Positions 12,551 to 23,059 of a stretch of DNA of 64,000 nucleotides are shown in pieces. Both the position numbers and the translations under genes were made by a program. Source of the DNA: Rhinopithecus roxellana. Lineage: Eukaryota; Chordata; Mammalia; Primates; Cercopithecidae. Every line of letters starts with the position of its first letter. Within the stretch, counting starts at the first letter, position 1. The stretch covers positions 99,036,759 to 99,100,758 of the forward strand of contig NC_044559.1 in NCBI RefSeq assembly GCF_007565055.1, read 5' to 3'. The notes below the pieces were generated by a model. The model saw nothing but the letters and a program-made list of their open reading frames with translations. It ran no database searches and had not been told where the DNA came from.

Positions 12551-12589
<39 letters not shown>
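12551..12589 (-). repeat. Bare poly(T) tract of 39
   Basis: Thirty-nine T residues without interruption. No Alu or L1 body follows on either side, so it is not simply the tail of a recognisable retroposon. It may be an expanded A-tail from a severely 5'-truncated insertion. Confidence 0.97.
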
Positions 12590-12593
<4 letters not shown>

Positions 12594-13050
12594 AGAGGTC
12601 TAATAATACTCTAGTCTTCAGGCAACTATTAATTTAGAATGTTTTACTTTGGGTGGGACTTCAGACCATTCTTTCAGCCAAGTGTTCTTCTTTTCTCTAA
12701 GCTACAAAAACCACTTCATGACAATTACATCACTGTAGTCTGGTGATATTCTAAGTTTCACTCCAAACTGGCCAGATGTGAAATGCAATGTGCTGTGATG
12801 CAGATGCATTGAAAACACTAACAATGCCAAATGATTTCAGGCTTTTGGTAAAAATTATCCTCCAAAAGCTCATCCAATAGGCTTGCAAAACGAATCTCAT
12901 TTTTCATTATTTCAGCTTTGCAGGGTAGAGATGCTTACTAAACCAAGAGAGCCACTTTTGGGGGAAGACGAGAGTTAAGGAGTGAAGGGAGGAAGGGAGG
13001 GGGCAATTTGATATCACAAAGTATGTTTAAAATGGAAAACCAGCACTTAC

Positions 13051-13202
13051 CCTCTCTCTTAGGACACACACTCCAACAGCATCCATGACACCTGCATATC
13101 AGTATTTTTGAACTGCCTTGAGTTTTAGTCCACAAAATGGCAACATGAGTAAGAGCCAGACAGGAAGCATAATAAGCAATGGCCAATGCCAGGTTCACTT
13201 AC
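13051..13202 (-). other. Candidate recursive splice site with 152-nt exon (minus strand)
   Basis: Read on the minus strand, 'cctctgcttttccttttgtag' is a strong pyrimidine tract and AG acceptor, cleaved between 13203 and 13202. It is followed at once by GTAAGTG, a consensus 5' splice site. The sequence then runs 152 nt to 'gagagagg' and a second consensus donor GTAAGTG at 13050. All three frames of the 152-nt segment contain stops (for example TAA at its second base and TGA six bases in), so inclusion would probably trigger decay. An acceptor fused to a donor, with a second donor downstream, is the reported layout of vertebrate recursive splice sites and their exons in very long introns. Ordinary use as a lncRNA exon or poison exon is the alternative. 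The overlapping 86-codon frame at 12938-13198 has no features of a protein. Confidence 0.45.
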
Positions 13203-13204
13203 CT

Positions 13205-13232
13205 ACAAAAGGAAAAGCAGAGGTCTAAATCT
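13205..13232 (-). promoter_or_regulatory. Polypyrimidine tract of the candidate acceptor
   Basis: On the minus strand this is a C/T-rich segment with one long uninterrupted pyrimidine block before the terminal TAG. Adenosines in 'gattagag' and 'tttagac' just upstream could serve as branch points. It supports the splice reading of the adjacent segment. Confidence 0.4.
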
Positions 13233-13234
13233 CT

Positions 13235-13875
13235 CTAATCATGAAGGCACAATTATCTCTTCACATCTCTACTAATTAGCTTTGACTTAAAGCAGATTAT
13301 GTGACAAAGAAAAAGACACATATGACCTTGTGGCCTTTAATAACACTGTTTGAAAATAGAAAGTCCCTTCCCCCACTACAATCTATAAATTCTTTGACAG
13401 ATACAAGTTAAATTGATGTAGAAGTAGAATATTTTCTTTGTGGTGAGTTGATAAACAATTGCTCTTCAGTTTGTTGAAGTGCAGATGTGACAATAAAACA
13501 GGTGATTGAACCAGGAATCGCTTAAGATCTTGAGTATGTTTCCCAGGAAGTGTCTAATGATTGTCACTGGATCGGTTGCAACTCTTTCTTTATAGGACTA
13601 AATAGTGCTAGTTATTGCTGGGAGCTTGCCAATGTAGTTCTAGGGCAACTGGCAGCTAAAAGAGCTGTAAATAGAGCAGCAAATACCATCACTGTTCACT
13701 ACCCTGAAGTTTTCTGCCCTTAAACACTTTGGTGTGCACATCCTCAAAAGTATATTTTAACACAAACATTCCTCTTGTCTTGAGACATAGGAAATATGTA
13801 AAATAGTGAAGCACCCAGGACATATAACTAGTAAAAAAAAAGTCAACATAAATTAATCTCCTCTATCTCTAACAC
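13235..13875. other. Unique noncoding sequence
   Basis: No gene or named repeat seen. It lies on the upstream (minus-strand) side of the candidate splice acceptor. Confidence 0.4.
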
Positions 13876-13879
13876 AACT

Positions 13880-14085
13880 AGTATGTATAAGCTCATATAT
13901 TGTGTCAAATACCAAAGCATTTTACATGTACAAATTCATTTAATATTTTAAACAATTCTTTGAGGCATAAACTAGTATTATCCTCATATTTTTTGTAAAC
14001 AAGGAAGAAAAAGAAGAGTTAAGAAACTTGCTGAAAGCCACATGTTCAAGAATGGCAAAGCTAGAATAAAGATATGTATGTCTTG
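13880..14085 (-). mobile_element. MIR SINE (reverse orientation)
   Basis: Diverged complement of MIR: 'agcattttacatgtacaaattcatttaatattttaaacaattctttgaggcataaactagtattatcctcat' then 'gaagagttaagaaacttgctgaaagccacatg'. The order of blocks is right and the sequence old. Confidence 0.7.
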
Positions 14086-14089
14086 TGGA

Positions 14090-14795
14090 ATTCATATAAT
14101 GTCTGTATTTTGTGTATTATTATCAACTCAGATTTCATAGATTCATGAGTCAAGACATCAAGTTCTTTCCCTCATGGCATTCATTTTGACATGTTCTTGA
14201 AAGACTGAGGAAGAGTCTGCAATTGTACACTTCAAAAAAAAAATAATAACAGTATGGTTTTATAGCTGTTTTCTCTAAGACAGTGAATATAATTTCCTTA
14301 GAACAAACTATTAACAATCAGTGTTTGGTAGAAATAAAATGCTTCAGTGGATCAAAGTTTGCAAAACACCAAATTATTATTTATCCTTAGATTAATTCTC
14401 TAAAACATGTCTCACAAAAGTTTCTTCAAGGATTGCTCATAGGACTGATACCTGATATACAAAATGAGATAATAAATACACATAACATAACCTTCTATAG
14501 TCAATGACATCAGACCTCCTTTCAAAGCATCCCCACATGGAAGCAGTGTATTCACTCCCCTGTAGTTACCATCTCTCATTTTTTTAGAGCTGTCTTTAGA
14601 TATTATATGAATCCCACAAGGCCATGGTCTCTTTATAACATTTTGACTTAAAAATGATATTATTTGGTGGAAGTAGTCCTTCATCTAGTATCAAATAACT
14701 TGTTATTTTTGAAAAGTCAAATCTCCCATTACAAAATATTTGCATTCATTAAGGTCATTGCATAGACACAAGGTAAGTGATAGGTAGATAGAGCT
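14090..14795. other. Unique noncoding sequence
   Basis: No gene. The 90-codon reverse frame at 14412-14684 shows no family features. Confidence 0.35.
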
Positions 14796-14797
14796 TT

Positions 14798-14831
14798 CAT
14801 ATATATATACACACATATATATACACATATC
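14798..14831 (+). repeat. TA/CA microsatellite, imperfect
   Basis: Mixed ATATATATATACACACATATATATACACATAT-type repeat of about 34 bp. Confidence 0.85.
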
Positions 14832-14994
14832 AAAGCAAGCGTCCCTTGAATACGAATAGTACTTTCTATCGTGAAGACTCTGAAGGGCAAAATATTCCTT
14901 CGAATGTTCTGGCACAAGTGTGGTTTCCTCCCTCCACTAATAAACTTACCGTTGGGGCCAATCATATAAGGGATCTGAGTCAAAAGTCGTTGAT

Positions 14995-15131
14995 TACCCA
15001 CCATGTGCTAAGTACAATAATAAGCATTTCACCTGTGTCAGCTGATTTTAGTTTGGTAAATAGCCTCTTAAAAATACAGGATAATTCTTATTTTACAGAT
15101 AAAGAAACGGATTTAGAAATGTAGCATCGGA
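14995..15131 (-). mobile_element. MIR SINE, first part (split by Alu)
   Basis: Complement of MIR: 'accatgtgctaagtacaataataagcatttcacc', 'ttattttacagataaagaaacgga'. It continues after the inserted Alu at 15442. The last 17 bases are the Alu target-site duplication. Confidence 0.75.
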
Positions 15132-15441
15132 GCCTGGCACAGTAGCTCACACCTATAATCACAGCACTTTGGGAAGCCCAGGCAGGTGGATCACTTGAGG
15201 TCAGGAGTTCAAGACTAGCCTGGCCACAACATGGTGAAACCTTGTCTTTACTAAAAATATAAAAAATAGCCAGCCATGGTGACAGGTGCCTGTAATCCCA
15301 GCTACTCAGGAGGCTGAGACACATGAATTGCTTGAATCTGGGATATGGAGGTTGTAGTGAGCTGAGATCATGTCACTGCACTCCAGCCTGGGCGACAGAG
15401 CAAGGCTCAGTCTCAAAATAAATAAATAATAAAATAAAATA
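15132..15441 (+). mobile_element. Alu SINE inserted in a MIR, with TSD
   Basis: Full-length dimeric Alu from 'gcctggcacagtagctcacacc' to 'gcaaggctcagtctca' with an (AAAT)-like tail. The target duplication is AGAAATGTAG(C/T)ATC(G/A)GAG, at 15115-15131 and 15442-15458. The two changes between the copies fit an old S-type insertion. Confidence 0.96.
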
Positions 15442-15535
15442 AGAAATGTAGTATCAGAGGGGAAAGCCCACATGGGTCTCCACTGGGATTCCAGCCCATG
15501 CCTCTACACTATAAGACATGCTTGGGGCTGCCTGC
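15442..15535 (-). mobile_element. MIR SINE, second part
   Basis: Continuation of the split MIR: 'agccc... gggattccagcccatgcctctacactataagaca', equivalent to the MIR 5' core on the complement. Confidence 0.7.
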
Positions 15536-15539
15536 TTCC

Positions 15540-17690
15540 GTTTGACTGGATGACTATCTCTGCTTCATAAGGAAAAAGTGATATGTGTTTCTACAGAGTA
15601 AGAAAACTTTTTTTTAAAGGGGAAAACAACATTCTTCAGGTCTAGTTAACTTCTGTTTCTTATGACTACATTTTAGATCTGTGTACCCCATGTTATTAAC
15701 TGCTCTGGATACCACTTGAACACAGGCATGAAATTAAGCAGGTATATTCATGAACCAATTTTATTTCAAATAGAAATGGTCACAATTGTTTAATCCTTAT
15801 TTATCTCCTTTCTACTCTCAATTTGTCAGCAAGAGAATGTTGGCCGATAAAAAACAGGTCTGGAATGGGCAATTTGTTACTGTGGCTTTAGATTTTAGCC
15901 ATGAAAGGATGAAAGAGGAATATGACAAGAAAATGAACAAGGCTACAAAACAGAAAAGTCCTCTCCAAATAATTGTTTTCTGTGAATTCTACAATATTAA
16001 AAAGTAACTGTTGCATTAGAAGAGCAGTAGTATATCTGTGCTTTGCCCTAATAAAGTTCCATCTCTGAATCACATAATAAAAGCTATTAGCTAAAGATAA
16101 AATAAATACTTAATGTATCTCACAGAGGGTATCCTTAATACAAGGGTTATTTTATGCAAATAGCTCTTCATGTGTCTCAGAATATTATTTTCAAAGCATT
16201 TACAGATGACTGCATGTGGCCTCCAGCCTCTTATGACACACATTTAAGAGACAAGACCTCAACTCCTTATGGAATACTGAAAAGATAAGCTCAGTCCCCT
16301 CAGTACCAGAAGGAACCCCTGCTTTTTAGCTACTGCTTCCCCCACCTTTCTCGCACTATCAGCAGGACAGTGGGGAAAGGCTTTTTTTTTTCTTTTTTTT
16401 TTTTAATGAGAGGAGACTTCGTAAACTTCGCAGTACACAGAAGATTTTTTCTAAAGAGAGATTCGAATGCCTCTGGTAATGACAGAATTTCAGAGACATT
16501 TAAAGGTCTCAATCATTGATGTAAACATTGAGTCAAGACTGAAATAGCCATCCTGAAATTATCTAGGTTTTGGAAACCTTAGCAGCTCTCCATAGAGCAC
16601 ACAGCAGTATCCTTCTTCACTGTGGCAACGCTCAGGGAATCCCCTTTCCTGGGCAAGAGGAACACATCACACGTTTCCAGGAACTTTCGTCTTTTCCATC
16701 AATTAAAAAAAAGTACAATGTGCAGATACCAGTCTGGGTCTTATCTTGCATAGGAAAAGTTCATTTTCATCTCCCAGAAGTCAGGGAAGTAAATAAAACA
16801 AAAACAAAAACCATAAAAACAGAATTGAATAGGTCATTTTGCATCAATGATCTTAGTGCAGTCACTAAAAACCAACACGCTCATGTCTTCAGCTGCTTTT
16901 ACCCCCTGCTTTTACCCCCTATTTACAATGTAAATAGTCCTTGAAAAGCCTTTTTAAACTTAAAATAAACTAAAGAATAAAGAATCCTAAAGGGAAATGT
17001 TCATCCAATTAGTGAAAAAGCCCTACTGATTTTAAGTGTTTAAGATACCACCAATTGGAAAAGTATCATGATAGACATGCCAGGGGTTATTTTTCATACT
17101 GAGGAAATAGAAAAAAGATCTTTCTGCAGGAGAAAAGAAAATTCTTAAGCAAAATCAATTATTCACTGCAGTGCAAGGAAAACGATGGTCTAGGATGCTA
17201 TCAATAATTTCCTGGCCTCAGACATTCTTAGTCTCTTCATTTAATGGGAAGTTGTTTCTTTCAAAAACTTACGGCAATCTGGAAAAATTGTCCTTGAGGG
17301 AATAAAATTTTTCAGAATATTACTGACTATGGTTCTGATGCAGAACAAAGAAATATTAGCCATAAGAAAACTACTTTTGTGTTATTGTTTGTATTACATA
17401 TATGCTAATGAACAAGTAGAATTAAGAGCTGCAGGAATGGTTAGAATATAGCAGTAATGGTGGCCTCTATTGCAGGAGACCCAGGGAATTCCTGCAAGGT
17501 AAACTACAAATAGAAACAACAAGGAACAACATTATTTTCCATAATTTACATGATTCATATTTATTTTTGTTAAAAACTTGCACTTAGGAACTGCTGAATC
17601 ATGAACAACTTTAATGTTAAAAACATAGCTGTGTTTCAATTAATGAAGAAAAATAAAAAACTGACAGAAATCTGAATTTATTTCAAGAGG
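15540..17690. other. Mostly unique noncoding sequence
   Basis: No gene. T runs lie near 16382-16404. A 13-bp unit 'tgcttttaccccc' is duplicated in tandem at about 16896-16920. The 124-codon frame at 16570-16944 crosses this duplication and A-rich stretches, and I recognise nothing in it. Confidence 0.4.
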
Positions 17691-17694
17691 TTCA

Positions 17695-17860
17695 TACCTT
17701 TACTAGTGTTTTTCCTCTCTAAACTATGCATCTTCCTCCCTCATGAGATAATAATTGAAGAGAGCAATTCATTCATCTTTGTATTTCTAGCATCTAAAAT
17801 GGTGATTGATCCATAGGTTGTGCTCAGTATTGCTCAATAAATGAATAAAGATACATGCAG
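17695..17860 (+). mobile_element. L2 LINE 3' end
   Basis: It ends in the L2-type pattern 'ttgtatttctagcatctaaaatggtgattgatccataggttgtgctcagtattgctcaataaatgaataaa'. The upstream half is diverged. L2 is an inactive ancient LINE. Confidence 0.65.
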
Positions 17861-17864
17861 GTGC

Positions 17865-18445
17865 AAGTAGCTCTAGTGGAAACAAAGATTATAATATAAG
17901 GTCATTACTGTCAAGGTTAACAAAGTAATTGGGGATATTTAAACATAAAAATCCAACTACTAGTCAAGATTCTACTTTATATGAGGGTGTTTGTTCTGAT
18001 GGTGTTACTATCCATGGGGGTTCAGACTAATGAGATGCCACTCTAGGTTGGCAGTGAGAACCAGGGAGACTTTTTTGTGGAAGTGAAACTCAAAAAGAAA
18101 TGAAACATTGAAGGGAGTTGAGTCTTAATGTAAGGGAAGTTTGGCTAGAATAGGTGGTTAGTGTTGAGTAGGAAAAAAGAAAAGGTTGGTAACATATGGG
18201 TCCAAATTTGAAAGTCATATGGCTTCAATTTGATAACAAATCAATCTCTCCCTAAATATACTGTATTGTTTGCCTTCAACATAATGTGAAAATTTAGAGA
18301 CCCTATCTTTTTAATGTCTTTTAAAGTAATGCATAGCATATGGAAGGGGAAACATGTTTCTTAAGAGACATTCTTATGCATAGCTCTATCTCAGGTAGTC
18401 ATAAGAAACAAGTAATTATTAATGAATTAAGATAGCCTTACATAT
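17865..18445. other. Unique noncoding sequence
   Basis: No gene or named repeat seen. Confidence 0.4.
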
Positions 18446-18448
18446 AAA

Positions 18449-18918
18449 CAATTGAACCCTGAGCAACATGCATTTGCACTGAGCGAGTCCACTTACACAC
18501 GGACCTTTTTCAATAAAAGTTACACTGAGTGTGTCTGCCTCTCCTTCCCCTTCCTCCACCTCAGCCTTTGCCACCCTTGAGACAGCAAGAACAACCCCTC
18601 CTTTTCCTCCTCAGCATATTCAACGTGAAGACAATGAGGATGAAGACCTTTATAATTATCTACTTCCTCTCAATGAATAATAAATGTTTCCCTCCTTATA
18701 ATGTTCTTATCCTTTTCTGTAGCTTCCTTTATTGTAAGAATACAGCATATAAAACATATGCAAAATATGTGTCAGTTGACTGTTTACGTTATCAGTAAGG
18801 CTGTTGGTCAACAGTAGGCTATTAGTAGTTAAGTTTTGGGGAAGTCAAATTATACACAAGAGTTTTTACTGTGCAGGGGGTCGGCGCCCCAGCCCCCTCT
18901 CTATTCAAGTGGCAACTG
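18449..18918 (+). mobile_element. Tigger2/MER28-like DNA transposon (nonautonomous)
   Basis: It has diverged terminal inverted repeats ('caattgaaccctgagcaac' left, 'attcaagtggcaactg' right) followed on the right by the TA target dinucleotide. The interior is the collapsed Tigger2 layout: 'agtccacttacac', a conserved transposase C-terminal stub, 'taagaatacagcatataaaacatatgcaaaatatgtg', 'acagtaggctattagtagttaag' and 'gggggtcggcgcccc'. The stub, plus strand around 18591-18680, reads as an acidic tail ending DEDLYNYLLPLNE-stop. The overlapping 89-codon frame at 18529-18798 is in another phase and not functional. This is a fossil Tc1/mariner-pogo relative, probably 'cut and paste' moved by an autonomous Tigger long ago. 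Confidence 0.9.
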
Positions 18919-19149
18919 TATAGCCCAATCAGTAGATGGATAAAATGAAAATTCCAAAAAGAAGCAAACTCTAATCAGGAGAGATATTTAAAATGTAATA
19001 GCCAGTAAGGTTTTAGGTATTAAGCAATCAGAATGGCCCAGTTGAACGGGCTTAGAGTTCACCTGGATGGTTATCGGTTCCAGTTCTAACATCTCCTTTC
19101 TCAAAACTACCTATTATCAGCTGCAAGATCCATGTAAAGAACGTCTAGT

Positions 19150-19400
19150 GACCTGCCTGACTGCATGTATATGAACATGGAGCTGTGGAATAACCAGGGA
19201 ACTTGAATCCCATCTCTGACACCGGTAATGGTGTTGCCCTGAGAGATTCACCTCACACCTCTGGGCCTATTTCCTCACCTACCCCATCAGGATAAGGATA
19301 TACATCCCACAGCAGTGCTCCGGCAATTAAATGAGATACTGTATGTGAACATTCCATATAGTCTGTAGCACCCTATTCAAATATAAATTGTCAAAGATCT
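19150..19400 (+). mobile_element. MIR SINE
   Basis: Long MIR-like stretch: 'gaacatggagctgtgg ... aacttgaatcccatctctgacacc', 'cacctctgggcctatttcctcacctacc', 'gcaattaaatgagatactgtatgtgaacattcc'. Blocks are in MIR order. Confidence 0.8.
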
Positions 19401-19439
19401 AGAGTTAATAAAATGATCAAGGATTTGATGATGATCAAC

Positions 19440-19980
19440 CTACTTTAAAAAGAGAAAACTGGCTATGGTGATCTTTGCCCCTTTGCTCTCACATTTTTCA
19501 GGGAGAATCTTCCTCCACCACAGGCCCTCCTGGAGGGGTGGCATAGGGGCCATGTTAGTACTGGATGCCCCACACCCTACCCAGAATTGACTGAACAACG
19601 ACAGACACCTGACCAGAGCTACACTGATCAGAATCTTTTGGAAACTTGAACTAAAAATGCTGAAATCAAATCAGGCCACCATTTGAGGCTGAAGTGACTC
19701 TTATAGGAGGCTATCTGAGGCCACAAAGAAGTGAATGTGTGAGCAGAAACGTCTGTCAAGAAAAAATGAAGTAGATGGACAGAGAAAAGCTGAGGTGGAG
19801 GTCAAGCCACTCAGATGGAGAAGGAGAGCCATCAGCTGCCTGATGATTTTCTCATTCTTCAGGGTAGCAACTCTACTTCTTGCAGCTGGATCCCCCAATA
19901 TGCATCCTTTAATCCCTTAAAATAAGCTATTTTCTATTTGAGTTTTCTTGAGTGAGTTTCTCTTCTTTGAAATCTAAAAC
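19440..19980 (+). mobile_element. Possible old LTR (ERVL/MaLR-like), tentative
   Basis: The 3' portion (about 19850-19975) ends with a rich 'cccttaaaataagctattttctatttgagttttcttgagtgagtttct' tract, reminiscent of the polyadenylation region and 3' end of old mammalian LTRs of the MLT/LTR33 kind. I cannot define TG...CA ends or a TSD. It could equally be unique sequence. Confidence 0.25.
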
Positions 19981-19984
19981 AAAT

Positions 19985-21115
19985 AGGAAAAACACGAAGC
20001 AAATTGATGGCCTATATACTATCCCTCACTGCATGTCACCATTATTCTGTGACAGTCTTTTCAGGGGCCTTTCTTCTTTGAGACTGGCAATAAAAAATGT
20101 TCTCCTAATAAAGAAGAAAATAGAACCACTAAAGGATACAAAACTAGTGAATATGTTTCCAAGTTGCTTCTATGTCAACTTATCTGAATCAAAAGTGATT
20201 TAATAAAAATAAACACACTAAGGTGTATCTGTTTCTCTCATATTTCATATAAAATGACAAATTTTATTGTAGAGAGTTGTGTCTTTGGTTGATAACTAAC
20301 TAGATCTCTAGGCTGTAAAATAAAACTGATAATTTTTAAAAATACACTATTGCCAAAATTTACATATACTATTGCCATTGGATGAATATGTTGCACTTAA
20401 AGCTAAATAGGCTTAATAATATGTAGGAATACTAGAGCTATACTATTTATTCATTCAAGAAATTCTGATCAGGAACCTATATAGGTTATGTATTATATTA
20501 GACATTTTGGAGTGATGCAGGTTTAGATACTTCCAAAAGTCACCTGATAACACAGGCAAACAAGGGCAGAAATTATTAAATCAACTTGGCAAATACTTTC
20601 CAGTGTTCTTATTACTTAGGGAATGAGCTGAGACTGCAAGAAGCATTGACCATAAGCACTCCCCAGCGGTTCTAGCCCCTGCACTTTCAGCAGGGTCTGG
20701 GCTGGCCTAGCATGAAATGAAGAACCTCCAGGCAAAAATCACAGTTTTATAAAAATGCTATATCCAGAAAGAGGATCTTCATGATTACACAGGAACTTTT
20801 CTGGCCTATGAGAAGAAGGGAAATAAGTTTTCAAAATAAAGCAGTGATAGACAAAGCCCAGAATAATGATTAGTTCACTTTAATAAAGTGCTTTGATATA
20901 ATTATAAATCATTATTAAAATATCAGTGCCTGTGGTTTGCTTGAAGCTGTTATATATTCTAGTAGTTAACCAGCAGGGTATTTTAGAGCCACTATTATCT
21001 CCCTCAACACCAAGTTCCATCCTTACTCAAGTGCCACCAGGATTCATGGTTATAGCCTTGGGACATCAGAAATTGGTCTTTCCTCATATTCTGTCTTGCT
21101 TAGAGTTAGAAATCA
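19985..21115. other. Mostly unique noncoding sequence
   Basis: No gene. A weak L2-like end ('attcattcaagaaattctgatcaggaacctatata') lies near 20450-20520. Nothing else recognised. Confidence 0.35.
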
Positions 21116-21120
21116 AAGAA

Positions 21121-21248
21121 AGCAGCTAAATAGAGAAAACCAGAAGCAAATGAACTGATAAACATTAAAAGCTAGAAGCATGAAAGCAGCTAAACAGAGA
21201 AAACCAGAAGCAAACAAACTGATAAACATTAAAAGCTAAAAACATGTC
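21121..21248 (+). repeat. 64-bp tandem duplication, two copies
   Basis: Unit 1 (21121-21184) and unit 2 (21185-21248) share 'agcagctaaa', 'agagaaaaccagaagcaaa' and 'aactgataaacattaaaagct', with about seven differences. The period is exactly 64. It is not part of any known dispersed repeat that I recognise. Confidence 0.92.
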
Positions 21249-21261
21249 ATTATACTAGTAA

Positions 21262-21500
21262 AAACTATTCATTCCACTGGTATCTTTTGGAACCAACTAT
21301 GTACCAGGCACAGTGCTAAGTGCTGGATAAACACCAAGTAAATGCATTCTCTTACAATCCAGAGCTTGCAATCTAGTAAGGGAGACAGATGACCTCAAGC
21401 AAATAAATCAGTGTGTCACTACCAATTGTGGTCAGTGCTTTGAACAAAATGGACAAGGGCAGGGATAATGTAATAAATAGGGAACTGTGATCAGGGAACA
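21262..21500 (-). mobile_element. L2-type LINE fragment (reverse orientation)
   Basis: Reverse L2 3' region: 'ttcattccactggtatcttttggaaccaactatgtaccaggcacagtgctaagtgctgg', 'acaatccagagcttgcaatctagtaagggagacag'. Family name from recalled consensus. Confidence 0.65.
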
Positions 21501-21504
21501 ATGA

Positions 21505-21925
21505 AGATGTAAATGAAGAACAGTCATCAAATGTTTATGGCAGTAGCCCCCCAAAAGAGAAAAAGATATCGAGAACCTTGGCTGAAATAGAAGAAAAACC
21601 TACTTGTAACACAAATCCATGTGACTGAGGGCACAGGTATTGGGAGCCAGGATCTGTTCTGGGAAATCTCATTTAACAGACTTAAAACTACTGACAGCAC
21701 CCCTGGAAGACAGAGGGACAGAGTGGTGGGAAAACCACAAGATTGGCATCAGTAGAGCAGCTTCAAGCTTGGTTTTCACTGTAATGTCCTACTTAAATTA
21801 GCCAAGTGTCTAATATTTTGAAAGACTGTAGCAACTTACTCCTGTAGACAAAATAATGAGGCTGCTGTTTTGCCAAATATTTTCTCACCACCTCTAACCA
21901 CTCCCATCAGAAAATGGAGGAGAAA
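21505..21925. other. Unique noncoding sequence
   Basis: No gene or named repeat seen. Confidence 0.35.
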
Positions 21926-21927
21926 AA

Positions 21928-22082
21928 AATTAGTCAGGAGTAGTAGTGAGCACCTGTGATCCCAGCTACCCAGACCATCACTTGAGCCCAGGAATTCAAG
22001 GCTGCTGTGAACTGTGATTGTGCCTATGAATAGCCACTGCAGGCCAGTCTGGGCAACACAGCAAGACCCTACTTCATATATT
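21928..22082 (+). mobile_element. Free left Alu monomer (FLAM_A-like)
   Basis: Single monomer with 'cacctgtgatcccagctacccag', 'acttgagcccaggaattcaaggctgctgtgaactgtgattgtgcctatgaatagccactgcaggcc' and a terminal 'gcaacacagcaagaccctact'. The 'tgcctatgaatagccactgc' block is the 7SL-derived hallmark also present in the monomer at 7054. Confidence 0.82.
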
Positions 22083-22239
22083 TTTTAAAAAATGCACCAA
22101 CACTCCAAATATGTAGGTTTAGCTATCACTAAAGGGATCACAGAGCAGAATTTTCTTTTTCCTAATGAGGAGGGAGATAATCCTCTTCTTAAAACTTCTG
22201 TGAAAAATAGCCTCCTTGATCATTGCAGACTAAGGAAAA

Positions 22240-22365
22240 TACTGCAGAGTCACGTTCCAAGGAAAGAGCTTTGGAATGGAGCTGCTCTGGCTTTGAATCC
22301 TGGACCTCAATTTACCATCTCTGGGTGGTCTTGGGCAAGTTATCTGACCCACTCTGATTCTTAGG
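22240..22365 (+). mobile_element. MIR SINE, first part (split by Alu)
   Basis: MIR core: 'agagctttggaatggagctgctctggctttgaatcctgg', 'ccatctctgggtggtcttgggcaagttatctgaccc'. It resumes after the Alu at 22679. Confidence 0.85.
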
Positions 22366-22678
22366 TTTTTTTTGTTTGGTTTGGTTTTATTTTTTTTAAA
22401 GACAGTCTCACTCTGTCACCCAGGCTGGAGTGCAGTGGTGCAATCTCAGCTCACTGCAACCTCCACCTCCCAGGTTCAAGCGATTTTCCTGCTTCAGCCT
22501 CCTGAGTAACTGGGACTACAGAAACATGCCACCATGCCAGCTCATTTTTGTATTTTTAGTAGAGTCGAGGTTTCACCATGTTGGCCAGGCTGGTCTCAAA
22601 CTCATGACCTCAGGTGACACATACACCCTGGCCTCCCAAAGTGCTGGGATTACCGGTGTGAGCCACCATGGCCAGCCA
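22366..22678 (-). mobile_element. Alu SINE, S-like, inserted in a MIR
   Basis: Full reverse Alu from a T-rich tail to 'gtgagccaccatggccagcc'. The MIR text ATTCTTAG is duplicated on both sides (22357-22364 and 22679-22686). The overlapping 129-codon frame at 22430-22819 is an Alu-derived artefact. Confidence 0.96.
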
Positions 22679-22745
22679 ATTCTTAGTTTTCTTAGCTATG
22701 AAACTGGTAGGCTTGTGAAGATGAAATGGGATTACCCATCTACGG
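22679..22745 (+). mobile_element. MIR SINE, second part
   Basis: Continuation: 'attcttagttttcttagctatgaaactggtaggcttgtgaagatgaaatg'. Confidence 0.7.
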
Positions 22746-22899
22746 CCATATCATCCCGAACATGCTCCATCTCATCTGAAATGAGATTACCCAGAACATG
22801 CACCCTTTGTACAATTTGAATGTGGGGCCACTTGTACGTATTTATTACCTGCCCAAAACAGCTAACGAAATAAAAAGACAGAAAAGTAAAAGCTATAAC

Positions 22900-23045
22900 T
22901 GCAAGCCTGGCCAAGTCATGACTTTCTAAGACTCAGTTCTCTCGTTTACAAAATTGAGAAATAACCTCTCAGGATTGTTGTGGGGACTCACACAAGATGG
23001 TACATTTCAAAGTACTTTGCAAACTGTAAAATATAGACCAATATA
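22900..23045 (+). mobile_element. MIR SINE fragment
   Basis: MIR 3' half: 'cctggccaagtcatgactttctaagactcagttctctcgtttacaaaattgagaaat', 'tctcaggattgttgtggggactcac', ending 'aagtactttgcaaactgtaaaatat'. Confidence 0.75.
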
Positions 23046-23058
23046 AGACTCTAGTATT

Positions 23059-23059
<1 letters not shown>

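Noticed and set aside
22430..22819. 129-codon frame with an Alu-type C-rich peptide
   Set aside because: It is translated from a reverse Alu. Such frames are common and not evidence of a gene.
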